Below are positions 34,517-43,274 of a DNA stretch of 62,953 bases, in pieces. The position numbers and the translations under genes were made by a program. Each line of letters begins with the position of its first letter. The stretch's first letter is position 1. This stretch comes from Lachnospiraceae bacterium (GTDB taxonomy: Bacteria; Bacillota; Clostridia; Lachnospirales; Lachnospiraceae), in NCBI GenBank assembly GCA_030825115.1, contig JAPJQL010000020.1, positions 1 to 62,953 on the forward strand, written 5' to 3'. The notes below the pieces were generated by a model. It did no database searches and was not told the DNA's origin. It was given only the letters and a program-made list of their open reading frames with translations.

Positions 34517-36190
34517 ATGTTAAATTATAAGAGATATAGACGAGTACCGGTTATTGATTACCCGGAGAGAGAGTGGCCAAACAAGGAGATCCAGAAGGCG
34601 CCGATCTGGTGCAGCGTGGATTTGAGGGACGGCAACCAGGCTTTGATCGAGCCGATGGTGGTGGAAGAGAAGATTGAATTCTTCAACCTGCTTGTAAAGC
34701 TGGGATTCAAGGAGATTGAAGTGGGATTTCCGGCAGCTTCCCAGATTGAGTATGATTTCCTGCGCCAGCTGGTAGACCGGAAGATGATACCGGACGACGT
34801 TCGGATCCAGGTGCTGGTACAGTGCCGTGAACACCTGATCAGGAGAACCTTCGAGGCGATCGAAGGCATCAAAAAGGTTGTGGTACATATTTACAATTCC
34901 ACATCTACCTTACAGAGGGATGTGGTATTTCATAAAGACAAAGAGGAGATCAAGCAGATTGCCATCGAAGGCACAGAGATGGTGAAAAAATATGCCGCTT
35001 CCTACGACGGCGACCTGATGCTGGAGTACTCCCCTGAGAGCTTTACCGGGACGGAGTTGGACTATGCGCTCGACATCTGCACCGCAGTGCAGGATACATG
35101 GGGGCAGGCAACGCCCCAGAAGCCGATCATCTTTAACCTGCCGTCTACGGTGGAGATGAATACGCCGAATGTATACGCAGACCAGATTGAGTGGATGAAC
35201 CGCCACTTCAAGGACCGCGACAGCATCATCTTAAGCGTGCACCCGCACAATGACCGGGGAACCGGCGTGGCGGCGGCAGAGCTGGCTCTGCTTGCAGGTG
35301 CGGACCGTGTAGAGGGTACGCTCCTTGGCAACGGCGAGCGCACCGGCAACGTGGATATCTTGAACATGGCGTACAACATGTTCTCCCAGGGAATCGACCC
35401 GGAGCTGAATGTGGAGAATGTTCGTGAGATTGCAGAGATTTATGAGAGCTGCACCAAGATGGATATCCATCCCCGTCATCCGTATGTCGGGAAGCTGGTA
35501 TTTACCGCATTCTCAGGCTCCCATCAGGATGCGATCAACAAAGGGATGCAGGCGCTCAAGGAGCGCGGCGGAGATATCTGGGAGGTTCCGTATCTTCCGA
35601 TCGATCCATCCGACATCGGCAGACAGTACGAGCCTATCGTGCGGATCAACAGCCAGTCCGGCAAGGGCGGCGTAGCGTTCGTGATGGATACGTTCTACGG
35701 ATTCAAGCTGCCAAAGGGCATGCACAAAGAGTTTGCAGATGTGATTCAGAAGATTTCCGAGAAGCAGGGCGAGGTTGCCCCGGAGCAGATCTTAGATCAG
35801 TTCAAGATCTGCTATCTGGAGAGAAAAGAACCGCTCCACTTCCGCAAGTGCCAGATTACCGATACCGAGGTAGAGCCGGATGTATTTGCGACCCTTGCAA
35901 AGGTTACATACACCGACCACGGCATCGAGAAGACCTTTGAGGGCGTGGGCAACGGACCGATCGATGCGGTACAGCGCGGTCTGGAAGAGGCGCTGGGCAT
36001 CCAGATCCGGGTTCTGGATTACAACGAGCATGCACTGAATTCCGGTTCCGGCGCGAAGGCGGCATCCTATATCCATCTGATGGATCAGGCCTCCGGCAAA
36101 GTGACTTATGGCGTGGGTGTGAGCTCCAATATCACGAGAGCGTCCCTGCGCGGTATCTTCAGCGCGGTGAACCGCCTGTTTTACAGCTAA
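34517..36190 (+). CDS. leuA: 2-isopropylmalate synthase
   Basis: A 557-residue alpha-isopropylmalate synthase (long LeuA type) that condenses 2-ketoisovalerate with acetyl-CoA in leucine synthesis. The start of the TIM barrel shows WCSVDLRDGNQALIEPM. HPHNDRGTGVAAAELAL supplies the metal histidines, and NGERTGNVDI is also conserved. The C-terminal third is the LeuA regulatory domain that binds leucine. AAGGAGAG precedes the ATG. The 190-base leader shows no T-box core motif (no AGGGTGG-type antiterminator), so any leader control is not of that kind. Confidence 0.95.
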   Translation: MLNYKRYRRVPVIDYPEREWPNKEIQKAPIWCSVDLRDGNQALIEPMVVEEKIEFFNLLVKLGFKEIEVGFPAASQIEYDFLRQLVDRKMIPDDVRIQVLVQCREHLIRRTFEAIEGIKKVVVHIYNSTSTLQRDVVFHKDKEEIKQIAIEGTEMVKKYAASYDGDLMLEYSPESFTGTELDYALDICTAVQDTWGQATPQKPIIFNLPSTVEMNTPNVYADQIEWMNRHFKDRDSIILSVHPHNDRGTGVAAAELALLAGADRVEGTLLGNGERTGNVDILNMAYNMFSQGIDPELNVENVREIAEIYESCTKMDIHPRHPYVGKLVFTAFSGSHQDAINKGMQALKERGGDIWEVPYLPIDPSDIGRQYEPIVRINSQSGKGGVAFVMDTFYGFKLPKGMHKEFADVIQKISEKQGEVAPEQILDQFKICYLERKEPLHFRKCQITDTEVEPDVFATLAKVTYTDHGIEKTFEGVGNGPIDAVQRGLEEALGIQIRVLDYNEHALNSGSGAKAASYIHLMDQASGKVTYGVGVSSNITRASLRGIFSAVNRLFYS

Positions 36191-36204
36191 ATAAGAAGAA
36201 TATT

Positions 36205-36247
36205 AATACAGGAGTGTCAGACCAGTGTGGTCCGGCACTCCTGTATT
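36205..36247. terminator. Terminator between leuA and the GH25 gene
   Basis: A hairpin of about 18 bp, AATACAGGAGTGTCAGACCA pairing with the reverse stretch ending CTCCTGTATT (one mismatch), between the two convergent genes. Confidence 0.85.
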
Positions 36248-36272
36248 GCTTCCTGCGATCGTTTGGCGGCGG

Positions 36273-37832
36273 TCAGCCCGGCTGCTGACCGACCGAAAAA
36301 CTGCCATTGCTTGTGCTGCCGTTACTTTCAGAAGGAGAGCCACTGTCTGCGCCGGTGATAGGCGGGACAAGGGTAGTGTCTTCTGTGCCGTTTCCGGTCG
36401 CTGCTTCCCGGCATACGCCGCTGGCGTCGATATCATATAAAACACCGTCTATGGCTATCTGCGTGTTGGCGAGCATCACCCCGTCAGCCGGATTCATGTA
36501 GTAGCGGTTTGCCCCTTCCTGCACCCATCCGGTCATCATAGCTCCGGAAGTGTTCAGGTAATACCAGCGGGAATTGTCTTCCACCCACCCGGTTGACATC
36601 ACGCCGGAGCTGCTTAGATGATACCAGGAAGTCCTGTCGTTGAGCCAGCCTGTCTTCATCGCGCCGCTGCCGTCGAAATAATACCAGGCATTGTCAATCT
36701 GCCTCCACCCGGTGGTCATCGCGCCGGAATTTCGCAAATAATAGCGGGAAGACCCGTCCTGCAGCCATCCGGTTGACATCACGCCGGAGCTGCTTAGATG
36801 ATACCAGGAAGTCCCGTCGTTGAGCCAGCCTGTCTGCATCGCGCCGCTGCCGTCGAAATAATGCCATCCGTCGTCCATCTGCAGCCAGCCCTGCGCCATC
36901 CTGCCGCTGTTCGTGTCCAGATAATAGGAAATCCCATTCTGGGTCAGCCACCCGGTGGAAGGCTGGCCGCCGGAGTTAAGATAAAACCATCCGGTCCCGT
37001 CATCGATCCATGTCTCCTTCTGCATCCGGTGATTTTGATAGTAGTATGTCGTCCCGTTGATCGTGCGCCACAGGTTTGGCATGATATCACGGGAAAAATC
37101 CTTATATTGGAAATTGATATCTACTCCGCCGTTTATCCCGCTGACAGAACCGGAGCTGGTTGCCTGCCACATAACCGGGTTCTCAAAGGCATGCTTCACT
37201 TCATAACGCGCTACCCACACATCATAGTCGATCTGAGACAGGTCGATCTTGTTGGCGAGCCAGTAGTCGTTGGCGTATAGCATGGGATGGTAGCCTGCCG
37301 CTTCGATCTTGGAACAGAAGGCATTGATGATGTCGCTGATCTGCTGCGGCGACAGGCTGCTCTGAGAAGAGTCCTCAATATCAAATGCCACAGGATAGGA
37401 GATCGGATAGTCCTTGATCAGATCCAGGATAAAATCTGCCTCCGCTTCTGCCATTGCGACATCTGTCGCATAAGAATAGATGTAAGCCCCCAGTTGGATT
37501 CCGGCGGCCGACGCCTCCGCGGCATTCTTGCGGAACATGGGATCTACCTGCCCGCTGTATCTGGTTCCCAGCATGGCAAAGGTCACATCATTTGCTGCAA
37601 CCTGCTGCCAGTTGATGTCCCCTTTCCAGTGTGAGACGTCGATTCCCCGCGCCAAAACCCCTGTGATCGCTGTCCCGTCCAGCATCTGATAGACACCGTC
37701 GCTGACTTTGTCATACCCTGCGGCATAGCTGTCAAAGGCGGGGAAAGCTTCGGCGGCAGAGCCGAACAGGACCGCGGTGCATACTGCCAGCGCTGCCGCC
37801 CGTTTTCTGAATAAACTCTTATGTATCTGCAT
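36273..37832 (-). CDS. GH25 lysozyme with choline-binding repeats
   Basis: A 519-residue secreted muramidase. It has a signal peptide (about 1-38), then the GH25 domain. RGIDVSHWKGDINW supplies the first catalytic Asp near 65, and AFDIED at 149-154 carries the catalytic Asp/Glu pair. After about residue 250 come some ten choline-binding (CW) repeats of the GWxxxxxxWYYxxxxGxMxTGW type. The C-terminus is a Ser/Asn-rich tail. This layout equals pneumococcal LytC- or Cpl-1-like enzymes, which bind phosphocholine on teichoic acids. AAGGAG precedes the ATG. Confidence 0.93.
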   Translation of the reverse strand: MQIHKSLFRKRAAALAVCTAVLFGSAAEAFPAFDSYAAGYDKVSDGVYQMLDGTAITGVLARGIDVSHWKGDINWQQVAANDVTFAMLGTRYSGQVDPMFRKNAAEASAAGIQLGAYIYSYATDVAMAEAEADFILDLIKDYPISYPVAFDIEDSSQSSLSPQQISDIINAFCSKIEAAGYHPMLYANDYWLANKIDLSQIDYDVWVARYEVKHAFENPVMWQATSSGSVSGINGGVDINFQYKDFSRDIMPNLWRTINGTTYYYQNHRMQKETWIDDGTGWFYLNSGGQPSTGWLTQNGISYYLDTNSGRMAQGWLQMDDGWHYFDGSGAMQTGWLNDGTSWYHLSSSGVMSTGWLQDGSSRYYLRNSGAMTTGWRQIDNAWYYFDGSGAMKTGWLNDRTSWYHLSSSGVMSTGWVEDNSRWYYLNTSGAMMTGWVQEGANRYYMNPADGVMLANTQIAIDGVLYDIDASGVCREAATGNGTEDTTLVPPITGADSGSPSESNGSTSNGSFSVGQQPG

Positions 37833-37882
37833 TTGGTAACTCCTTCTCTTTAAAATGTATCGCGCTTTTCATTCTGGGAAAA

Positions 37883-37925
37883 GAAAAAGCTTTGGTCCAT
37901 CTGACAATGGGCAAAAGCTTTTTCA
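37883..37925 (-). terminator. Terminator of the Asn-rich choline-binding protein gene
   Basis: GAAAAAGCTTT ... AAAGCTTTTTC stem with a T run on the minus strand, just after the stop of the gene at 37964. Confidence 0.82.
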
Positions 37926-37963
37926 TAGATATCTTGTGATATTCCTGTCTCAGTGCTTTATCA

Positions 37964-39070
37964 TCATGGTCTCGGTCCGTTGGTCAGTCCCGGCTGCAGA
38001 TCATAATTGTTGGAAGAGCCGCCCGGCGTTGTGTTGTTGCTGGACGGACCATTGCCTGAGTTGCCCGGAGCCGGACCGGAAGCATTATTATTGTTGTTGC
38101 TTCCCCCTGGTCCGTAGGAAGTGTTGGTATTGGTATTGGTTGAGCCCGGACCGCCGCTGTTGTTATTGTTATTGTTGCTGTTGTTGGAGCCGCCAGGGGT
38201 TCCGTTGTTATTGTACACATTGTTTGTCTGTGCGCCGTTGGTGTTGCATACGCCGTTTGATGCAAACTGGTAGGTCACGCCATCGATTGTCTTGGTGGTT
38301 CCCGCAACCATCTTACCATCCGATTCCAGATAGTAATAAGAGCCGTTTACCTGAATCCAGCCTGTCTGCATGTGGCCGGAGTTGTTGAAATAGTAATAGT
38401 AGTTGTCGATTGCCTTCCAGCCTACAGACATCTGGCCGCTGCCCGGATCCATGTAGTATTTGTTGGTGCCGTCGCTGAGCCATCCTGTGAGCATCTTGCC
38501 GTCGGTATGGAAATAGTAGTAAGCGTTGTTCATCTGCTGCCATCCGGTAGTCATCTTGCCGTCGGCTCCAAAATGATACCAGCTTCCGTCAATCTCCAAT
38601 GAGGTGTTGAGGTAGCAGGTTCCTTTGGATTTGTCGAAGTAATACCAGGCGTTGTCCATATTTCTCCAGCCGGTGCCCATAGAACCGTCACCGCGCATGT
38701 AATAATAATCGTTGTTGATCTTCAGCCACTGGCTCTGAACCAGAGTTCCGTCATTCAGGCAGTAGTAATACTTTCCGTTGTCCTGAACCCATCCCGTAGC
38801 CATCAGCCCGTTGGATTTGAAATAATACCATTTATCATTGATTTTTTTCCAGCCCACAGACATCAGCCCGGTGGACAGGTCCATGTAGTAATATCCGTCG
38901 GAAGTGTTGATCCAGCCTTTGTGCAGGGAACCGTCCGCGTCATAATATACATAACCATTGTTATTCTGAGACCAGCCGGTAGCTGCGTAAGCAGTGATTC
39001 CGGAAGCCAGCGTCATAACTCCCATCATGCCGGCCAGTGCGATCGCTCTCATATGTTTTTTATTTTTCAT
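37964..39070 (-). CDS. Secreted choline-binding-repeat protein with Asn/Gly-rich tail
   Basis: A 368-residue secreted protein. It has a signal peptide (1-30, ending TAYAATGW) and then roughly eleven CW repeats (patterns such as GWKKINDKWYYF and GWQQMNNAYYYF) across residues about 30-265. It ends in a low-complexity Asn/Gly/Ser/Pro-rich tail of about 100 residues. No catalytic domain is present, so it is probably a structural surface protein bound to phosphocholine. The tail is encoded by an AAC/AAT-rich stretch that may vary in length. AAGGAGGAA precedes the ATG. Confidence 0.9.
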   Translation of the reverse strand: MKNKKHMRAIALAGMMGVMTLASGITAYAATGWSQNNNGYVYYDADGSLHKGWINTSDGYYYMDLSTGLMSVGWKKINDKWYYFKSNGLMATGWVQDNGKYYYCLNDGTLVQSQWLKINNDYYYMRGDGSMGTGWRNMDNAWYYFDKSKGTCYLNTSLEIDGSWYHFGADGKMTTGWQQMNNAYYYFHTDGKMLTGWLSDGTNKYYMDPGSGQMSVGWKAIDNYYYYFNNSGHMQTGWIQVNGSYYYLESDGKMVAGTTKTIDGVTYQFASNGVCNTNGAQTNNVYNNNGTPGGSNNSNNNNNNSGGPGSTNTNTNTSYGPGGSNNNNNASGPAPGNSGNGPSSNNTTPGGSSNNYDLQPGLTNGPRP

Positions 39071-39195
39071 CCCTTAATTCCTCCTTAAGTATCACTTGCC
39101 TAAAATTCATTATAGCACAACCCCTATATGAAATGGTAACATTTTTATTACGAATTGTGTAAACTTTTTATTTCAATTGCCATTCGATTGCCATT

Positions 39196-40986
39196 TTACA
39201 GGGCGAGCTTTTTTATCTTGCGGTAATACCGTTTGGCATAGCGGTACATGATCAGAGTGTATTCTCCGAACTCTTCCCCCAGGGAGCTTTTGTAGATTGC
39301 CCAAAGGCTCCACAAAAATCCTCCAAGCGCCATATGGGCATAGACAGAAAGCCGTTCTTCATCCGTTGCCTCGCGCTCAAAATGGCTGAAATAGAGGGAG
39401 ATCAGCCGTTCTGTTTCCTCCTCATCATAATAGGAATAGATGGCGCACATCGCGACGTCAATGAGGGGGTCGCACATTCCGGCATATTCCCAATCGATCA
39501 GCCGCACCGTGCCGTCCGGCAGAAACAGAAAATTATCAGCAACGCTGTCGATATGGGCAAGGACTTTTTTTCGTCCAAGGCTGTCCATCCGGTCCATCAG
39601 CTCATCCATCCACCCACGCACCATTTCATAATCTTCAAACAGCGTACCGCCATGGCTGGTGCAGAGCCGCTCATAAAAGGAGATCCGTTCCCTCATGTTA
39701 AACTCATGGCTGACCTGGATCGTAGAAGCGTGAAGTTTATGCAGGGTTTCCATGCACTGCGCCACATCCTCCGCGTGGTCCGGACGCGAGTTCCGTGCGC
39801 CCTCATAATACTCTGCAACCTTGTAACCTGTTTTCCCGTTTATATAGATGATATGCTCAGAAATGCCCAGCGGGGCGATCGCGTCATACACCTGTGCCTC
39901 TTCCGAACGGTTGATCAACAGCTCCGTCCCCGGCCCCGGAATCCGGCAGATATAATGACGCCCGTCAATCTGAAACAGGAAGGATTTATTTGTCATGCCG
40001 GATTTCAGGCAGCGGATGTCCTGAATGTCCGATTCCGGCACATGAAATATTTCCGATACGAGTTCCAGTGCCTTATTATCAGAACGATTCTGATACCGCG
40101 GGTCAAATTTACGCAGTTCTTCCAGGTTTTCAAATTCATATACCTGGTTGTCCGGCTGGCGGTTGATATCCATTTCCAACTTATTCACATGGTCCAGGTA
40201 TACCTGTTCCCAATAAAACTGCTCCGTGCCCGGAGTCCGGTAATATTTTTCCAGAAGCGGCAGGAACTCAGCGGAAAATCCTCTGGAAAAAAAGACGGGA
40301 CCATACATCACCCAGGCGTCCGCGCCGCCTATCTGGACATCTGTGATACGTCCTTTTTTATTATAAGAAAGAACCCATTCGGAAGTTTCCCCGTCCATGT
40401 AGACAGAAGAATACCATGCCCCGCACTCATAGAGGTGGAACATATTGTCCCGCATCCAGTTGTCGGAAGACAGCACATACATGTTGCGTCCTTCCAGGAC
40501 TTTTCGTGCGCGGTAGATGGTGGCGAGAGTATTTTTACAGGAATATTCCGGGTTGTACAGCAGTGTTACATTATATTTATCGATCAGGTATTCAAACTTT
40601 TCCTTCAGATATCCCACGGCTATGGTAATGTCTGTGATGCCGACTTCGTGAAGCTGCCGAATCTGCCGTTCGATCATCCGTTCCCCAAATACTTCCAGCA
40701 GGCCTTTTGGCATTTCAAATGTAAGCGGCACGAAACGGGAGCCGAATCCGGCTGCGATGATCAGCGCCCCGTCAACCTTAAACTGTTCCAGAAACTCATC
40801 GCCTGCACCTGTCAGCTCATAAGTACCTGCGATGCTTTTTTCCTGCGCAATCAATTTTCGCAGGCTGCACTCCTTAATTAATGTATTGATCGTACCCAGG
40901 GAAAGTTCCAGAGCCTGCGCCAATTCCCTCTGCGTACAATGCGGATTTTCTTTTATATGACGGCAGATCAGACCTGTTCTGTCCAT
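39196..40986 (-). CDS. LicC-LicA fusion: phosphocholine cytidylyltransferase plus choline kinase, with winged helix
   Basis: A 596-residue fused enzyme. Residues 1-68 form a winged helix-turn-helix (CTQRELAQALELSLGTINTL). Residues about 72-300 form a sugar/choline nucleotidyltransferase with AAGFGSRFVPLT at 78-89 and PKGLLEVFGERMI, the LicC type that makes CDP-choline. Residues about 315-596 are a choline/ethanolamine kinase (LicA type) with the Brenner motif HIDSVADN at 478-485 and DWEYAG at 498-503. GAAGGAGGAG precedes the ATG at 40986; the in-frame ATG upstream lacks a site. The neighbours on both sides are choline-binding proteins, which supports phosphocholine decoration. No LicD transferase or LicB transporter lies in this window. 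Confidence 0.9.
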   Translation of the reverse strand: MDRTGLICRHIKENPHCTQRELAQALELSLGTINTLIKECSLRKLIAQEKSIAGTYELTGAGDEFLEQFKVDGALIIAAGFGSRFVPLTFEMPKGLLEVFGERMIERQIRQLHEVGITDITIAVGYLKEKFEYLIDKYNVTLLYNPEYSCKNTLATIYRARKVLEGRNMYVLSSDNWMRDNMFHLYECGAWYSSVYMDGETSEWVLSYNKKGRITDVQIGGADAWVMYGPVFFSRGFSAEFLPLLEKYYRTPGTEQFYWEQVYLDHVNKLEMDINRQPDNQVYEFENLEELRKFDPRYQNRSDNKALELVSEIFHVPESDIQDIRCLKSGMTNKSFLFQIDGRHYICRIPGPGTELLINRSEEAQVYDAIAPLGISEHIIYINGKTGYKVAEYYEGARNSRPDHAEDVAQCMETLHKLHASTIQVSHEFNMRERISFYERLCTSHGGTLFEDYEMVRGWMDELMDRMDSLGRKKVLAHIDSVADNFLFLPDGTVRLIDWEYAGMCDPLIDVAMCAIYSYYDEEETERLISLYFSHFEREATDEERLSVYAHMALGGFLWSLWAIYKSSLGEEFGEYTLIMYRYAKRYYRKIKKLAL

Positions 40987-41252
40987 CTTGTCTCCTCCTT
41001 CACCGGTAAAAAACTGTTCAAAAATATAAAAAAGCAAAAACTTATGAACAGTATATCATGAATTGTCGGAAAAACCTAGTACAAAGCAAAGATTGCACTA
41101 ATTTAAGTACAAATTTCGGAAATAATTCGGGTTCCGTAAGATTTTCGTAAGAAAATGCTTATGGTTTCGTTATAGCATTTACTGAAAAAGTGTATTATAC
41201 TGTCAGTGTGATGGAGAGGTGGTATTTCCTTTCAGATTATCAACACTCTTAC

Positions 41253-41276
41253 TTTTTCCCCAAAACGTGGGAAAAA
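41253..41276 (+). promoter_or_regulatory. Hairpin just upstream of the inverton promoter
   Basis: TTTTTCCC/GGGAAAAA, an 8-bp inverted repeat with an 8-base loop, 13 bases before the -35 box. It may be an operator, or a terminator shielding the switch promoter from upstream reading. Confidence 0.5.
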
Positions 41277-41289
41277 TGTAAAAAAACTA

Positions 41290-41318
41290 TTGATAATTTG
41301 CCTTATAGGAAGTATAAT
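41290..41318 (+). promoter_or_regulatory. Promoter of the left (currently favoured) surface-protein gene
   Basis: TTGATA at 41290-41295, 17 bases, perfect TATAAT at 41313-41318. The first three bases of the -35 box lie outside the inverted repeat. The matching position at the right end (46074-46069, minus strand) reads ACAATA. Confidence 0.8.
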
Positions 41319-41523
41319 TACCTCGTAATGCAATTTAGGAATTTCGAAGAGATTTCAAAAAGAAAAAAGGAGAGTGCATTAATTATGAGAAAGCAGACAA
41401 AATTAGTTGCAGTTGCATCTGCAGCAGCACTGCTTGCTATCGGCGCTTCCATGACTTCTTTCGCAGCTACTGGCTGGGTTGAAGAAGGTGGCGAGTGGTT
41501 CTACTACGAGAAAGATGGCAGCA
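41293..41523 (+). repeat. Inverted repeat, left copy (231 bp)
   Basis: Base-for-base identical to the reverse complement of 45841-46071. It covers part of the -35 box, the spacer, the -10 box, the leader, the ribosome site and the first 46 codons, including the signal peptide. Identity stops sharply on both sides. Confidence 0.93.
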
Positions 41524-43112
41524 GAGCAGAAGACGCTTGGAAGAAATCTGGAGACAAATGGTTCTGGCTGGATTCCGAGGAAGATGGCGCTATGGCAGTT
41601 GACAAACTGATCGAAGACGGCGATAACACCTACTATGTAGATTCTACCGGTGCAATGGTAGCTAATACCTGGGTTAAAGTTGTTAACGAAGATCAGGATG
41701 ACGACGATGATCCTGCAGAGTACAACTACTACTATATGCAGTCCAATGGTAAAGCTTATAAAGCTGGTGATTCTTCCACTACTAAGTTCAGAACTATTGA
41801 CGGCAAGAGATATGCATTTGATGATGACGGCAAGATGCTGTATGGCTGGGTAGATGGTACCGGCAACAGATTATCTGGTGAAGATGACTGGGCTACTACC
41901 GATGGTGATGTATACTACTGCGGTAACTGGGATGATGGTGCTATGAAGACCGGTTGGCAGAAGATTTATGTTCATGATGCAGACGAAGATGATGATATGG
42001 ATCACTGGTTCTGGTTCAAATCCAATGGTAAGAGATGGAACAATACCAAGGATAAAGAATACGACGAGAAGAAAATCAACGGCAAAAAATATGCTTTTGA
42101 TGATCGTGGCGTAATGGTTTATGAGTGGGGTCTTGAAACCACTTCTAACGCTTCTTCTTCCAACAGCTGGAAATACTTCAACAGCCCGGAAGATGGCGCA
42201 CGCGTAACCAAAGGCTGGTTCAAAGTAGTTGCACCAGACGAGGACAATACCTTCAACAGCGATAAGTATGATGGCTCCTTCGCAAAAACTCACGCAGAGG
42301 ACGAGGAAGAAAAATGGTACTATGCTGATGGTGATGGCAAACTTGCTGCTGGCGAAATCAAGAAGATCAAAGGTAAATACTACGCATTCCGTCCGGATGA
42401 CGGCGCTAAGGGCGCAGCAATGCTGAGCGGTCTTGTACTGATGAAAGTAGAAGAGGACGGATCCATTCTGCCAGGCAACATTGCAGATGATGGCGTTGAC
42501 GCTGATGAGTTAAGCGATATCTTAGACGGAACTACTACGGTAGATGATGGCTATAGCCTGTACTACTTCGGTAACGATGCTGATTCTGATGGCGCTATGA
42601 AGACCGGTTCTACCACTGTTACTCTGGATGGCGATTCCTATAACTTCTACTTCAGCAAGAGCGGCGGTGTAGAAGGAAGAGGTAAGGGTGTATCTGGTAT
42701 TGACGATGGTAAATACATCTATATGTATGGCTGCAAGATCAAAGCTGATTCTGATGACAAGTATCAGGTTGTAAAAGTAACAGAAGCTTCTGGCGATCTG
42801 TCTACCGGTTCCAGCCTCGCTACTGTTGAGAAAGTAAAGAGTATTGACTTGAGAAACAGCGACAATGCAAAGACAACTACACAGAAGAACAGCGATGACG
42901 AGCATGTAAGATACGTTCCGACCAGCGAATTTGCTGACTGCTATCTGGTAAATACCAGCGGTGCAATCGTTAAGAGCAAAACAGCTGCTAAAGATGGTGA
43001 TGACTGGTACTTCTATGTAAATGACAAGAAGGTCAAGATGTACACCAACAACAAGACCCTGACCAAGACCGAACTGGCAGGAAATGCTTGGAAAACTGAA
43101 AATGTTAAGTAA
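41385..43112 (+). CDS. Choline-binding-repeat surface protein, left paralogue
   Basis: A 575-residue secreted protein. The signal peptide (1-29, MRKQTKLVAVASAAALLAIG then SFAA) is followed by an array of degenerate CW/choline-binding modules (GWVEEGGEWFYYEKDG, DAWKKSGDKWFWLDSEEDG, GAMKTGWQKIYV). The modules are spaced by very acidic loops (DEDDDMDHWF, DQDDDDDPAEY). No enzyme domain is visible. A ribosome site AAGGAGAG lies ten bases before the ATG. Its 5' end and promoter are shared with the right paralogue in inverted orientation, while the bodies diverge. It is probably an abundant surface-layer-like protein held by phosphocholine. In this assembly it has the better -35 box. Confidence 0.9.
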   Translation: MRKQTKLVAVASAAALLAIGASMTSFAATGWVEEGGEWFYYEKDGSRAEDAWKKSGDKWFWLDSEEDGAMAVDKLIEDGDNTYYVDSTGAMVANTWVKVVNEDQDDDDDPAEYNYYYMQSNGKAYKAGDSSTTKFRTIDGKRYAFDDDGKMLYGWVDGTGNRLSGEDDWATTDGDVYYCGNWDDGAMKTGWQKIYVHDADEDDDMDHWFWFKSNGKRWNNTKDKEYDEKKINGKKYAFDDRGVMVYEWGLETTSNASSSNSWKYFNSPEDGARVTKGWFKVVAPDEDNTFNSDKYDGSFAKTHAEDEEEKWYYADGDGKLAAGEIKKIKGKYYAFRPDDGAKGAAMLSGLVLMKVEEDGSILPGNIADDGVDADELSDILDGTTTVDDGYSLYYFGNDADSDGAMKTGSTTVTLDGDSYNFYFSKSGGVEGRGKGVSGIDDGKYIYMYGCKIKADSDDKYQVVKVTEASGDLSTGSSLATVEKVKSIDLRNSDNAKTTTQKNSDDEHVRYVPTSEFADCYLVNTSGAIVKSKTAAKDGDDWYFYVNDKKVKMYTNNKTLTKTELAGNAWKTENVK

Positions 43113-43129
43113 TTTTAACTAACCTGAAT

Positions 43130-43175
43130 CAATACCCCTATTCTTGGAATTTCCAGAATGGGGGTGTTGTTTTTA
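43130..43175 (+). terminator. Terminator of the left paralogue
   Basis: CAATACCCCTATTCTTGG pairing with the stretch CCAGAATGGGGGTGTTG, followed by five T. Confidence 0.9.
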
Positions 43176-43274
43176 TATGACTCATAGAGGAATCTTAGCA
43201 CTATGTTCTAAATGTATCAGATTCCTCTAATCAACACCATGCAGGCGACATATCTGTATGGTGTCAATCGTCAA

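Noticed and set aside
36500..38960. Repeated segments in the choline-binding genes as a CRISPR or mobile repeat
   Set aside because: The repeats are in frame, about 60 bases each, and encode CW modules. They are protein repeats.
39334..40881. 515-aa open frame on the plus strand opposite the LicC-LicA gene
   Set aside because: It lies fully opposite a gene with clear kinase and nucleotidyltransferase motifs. No ribosome site or domain of its own.
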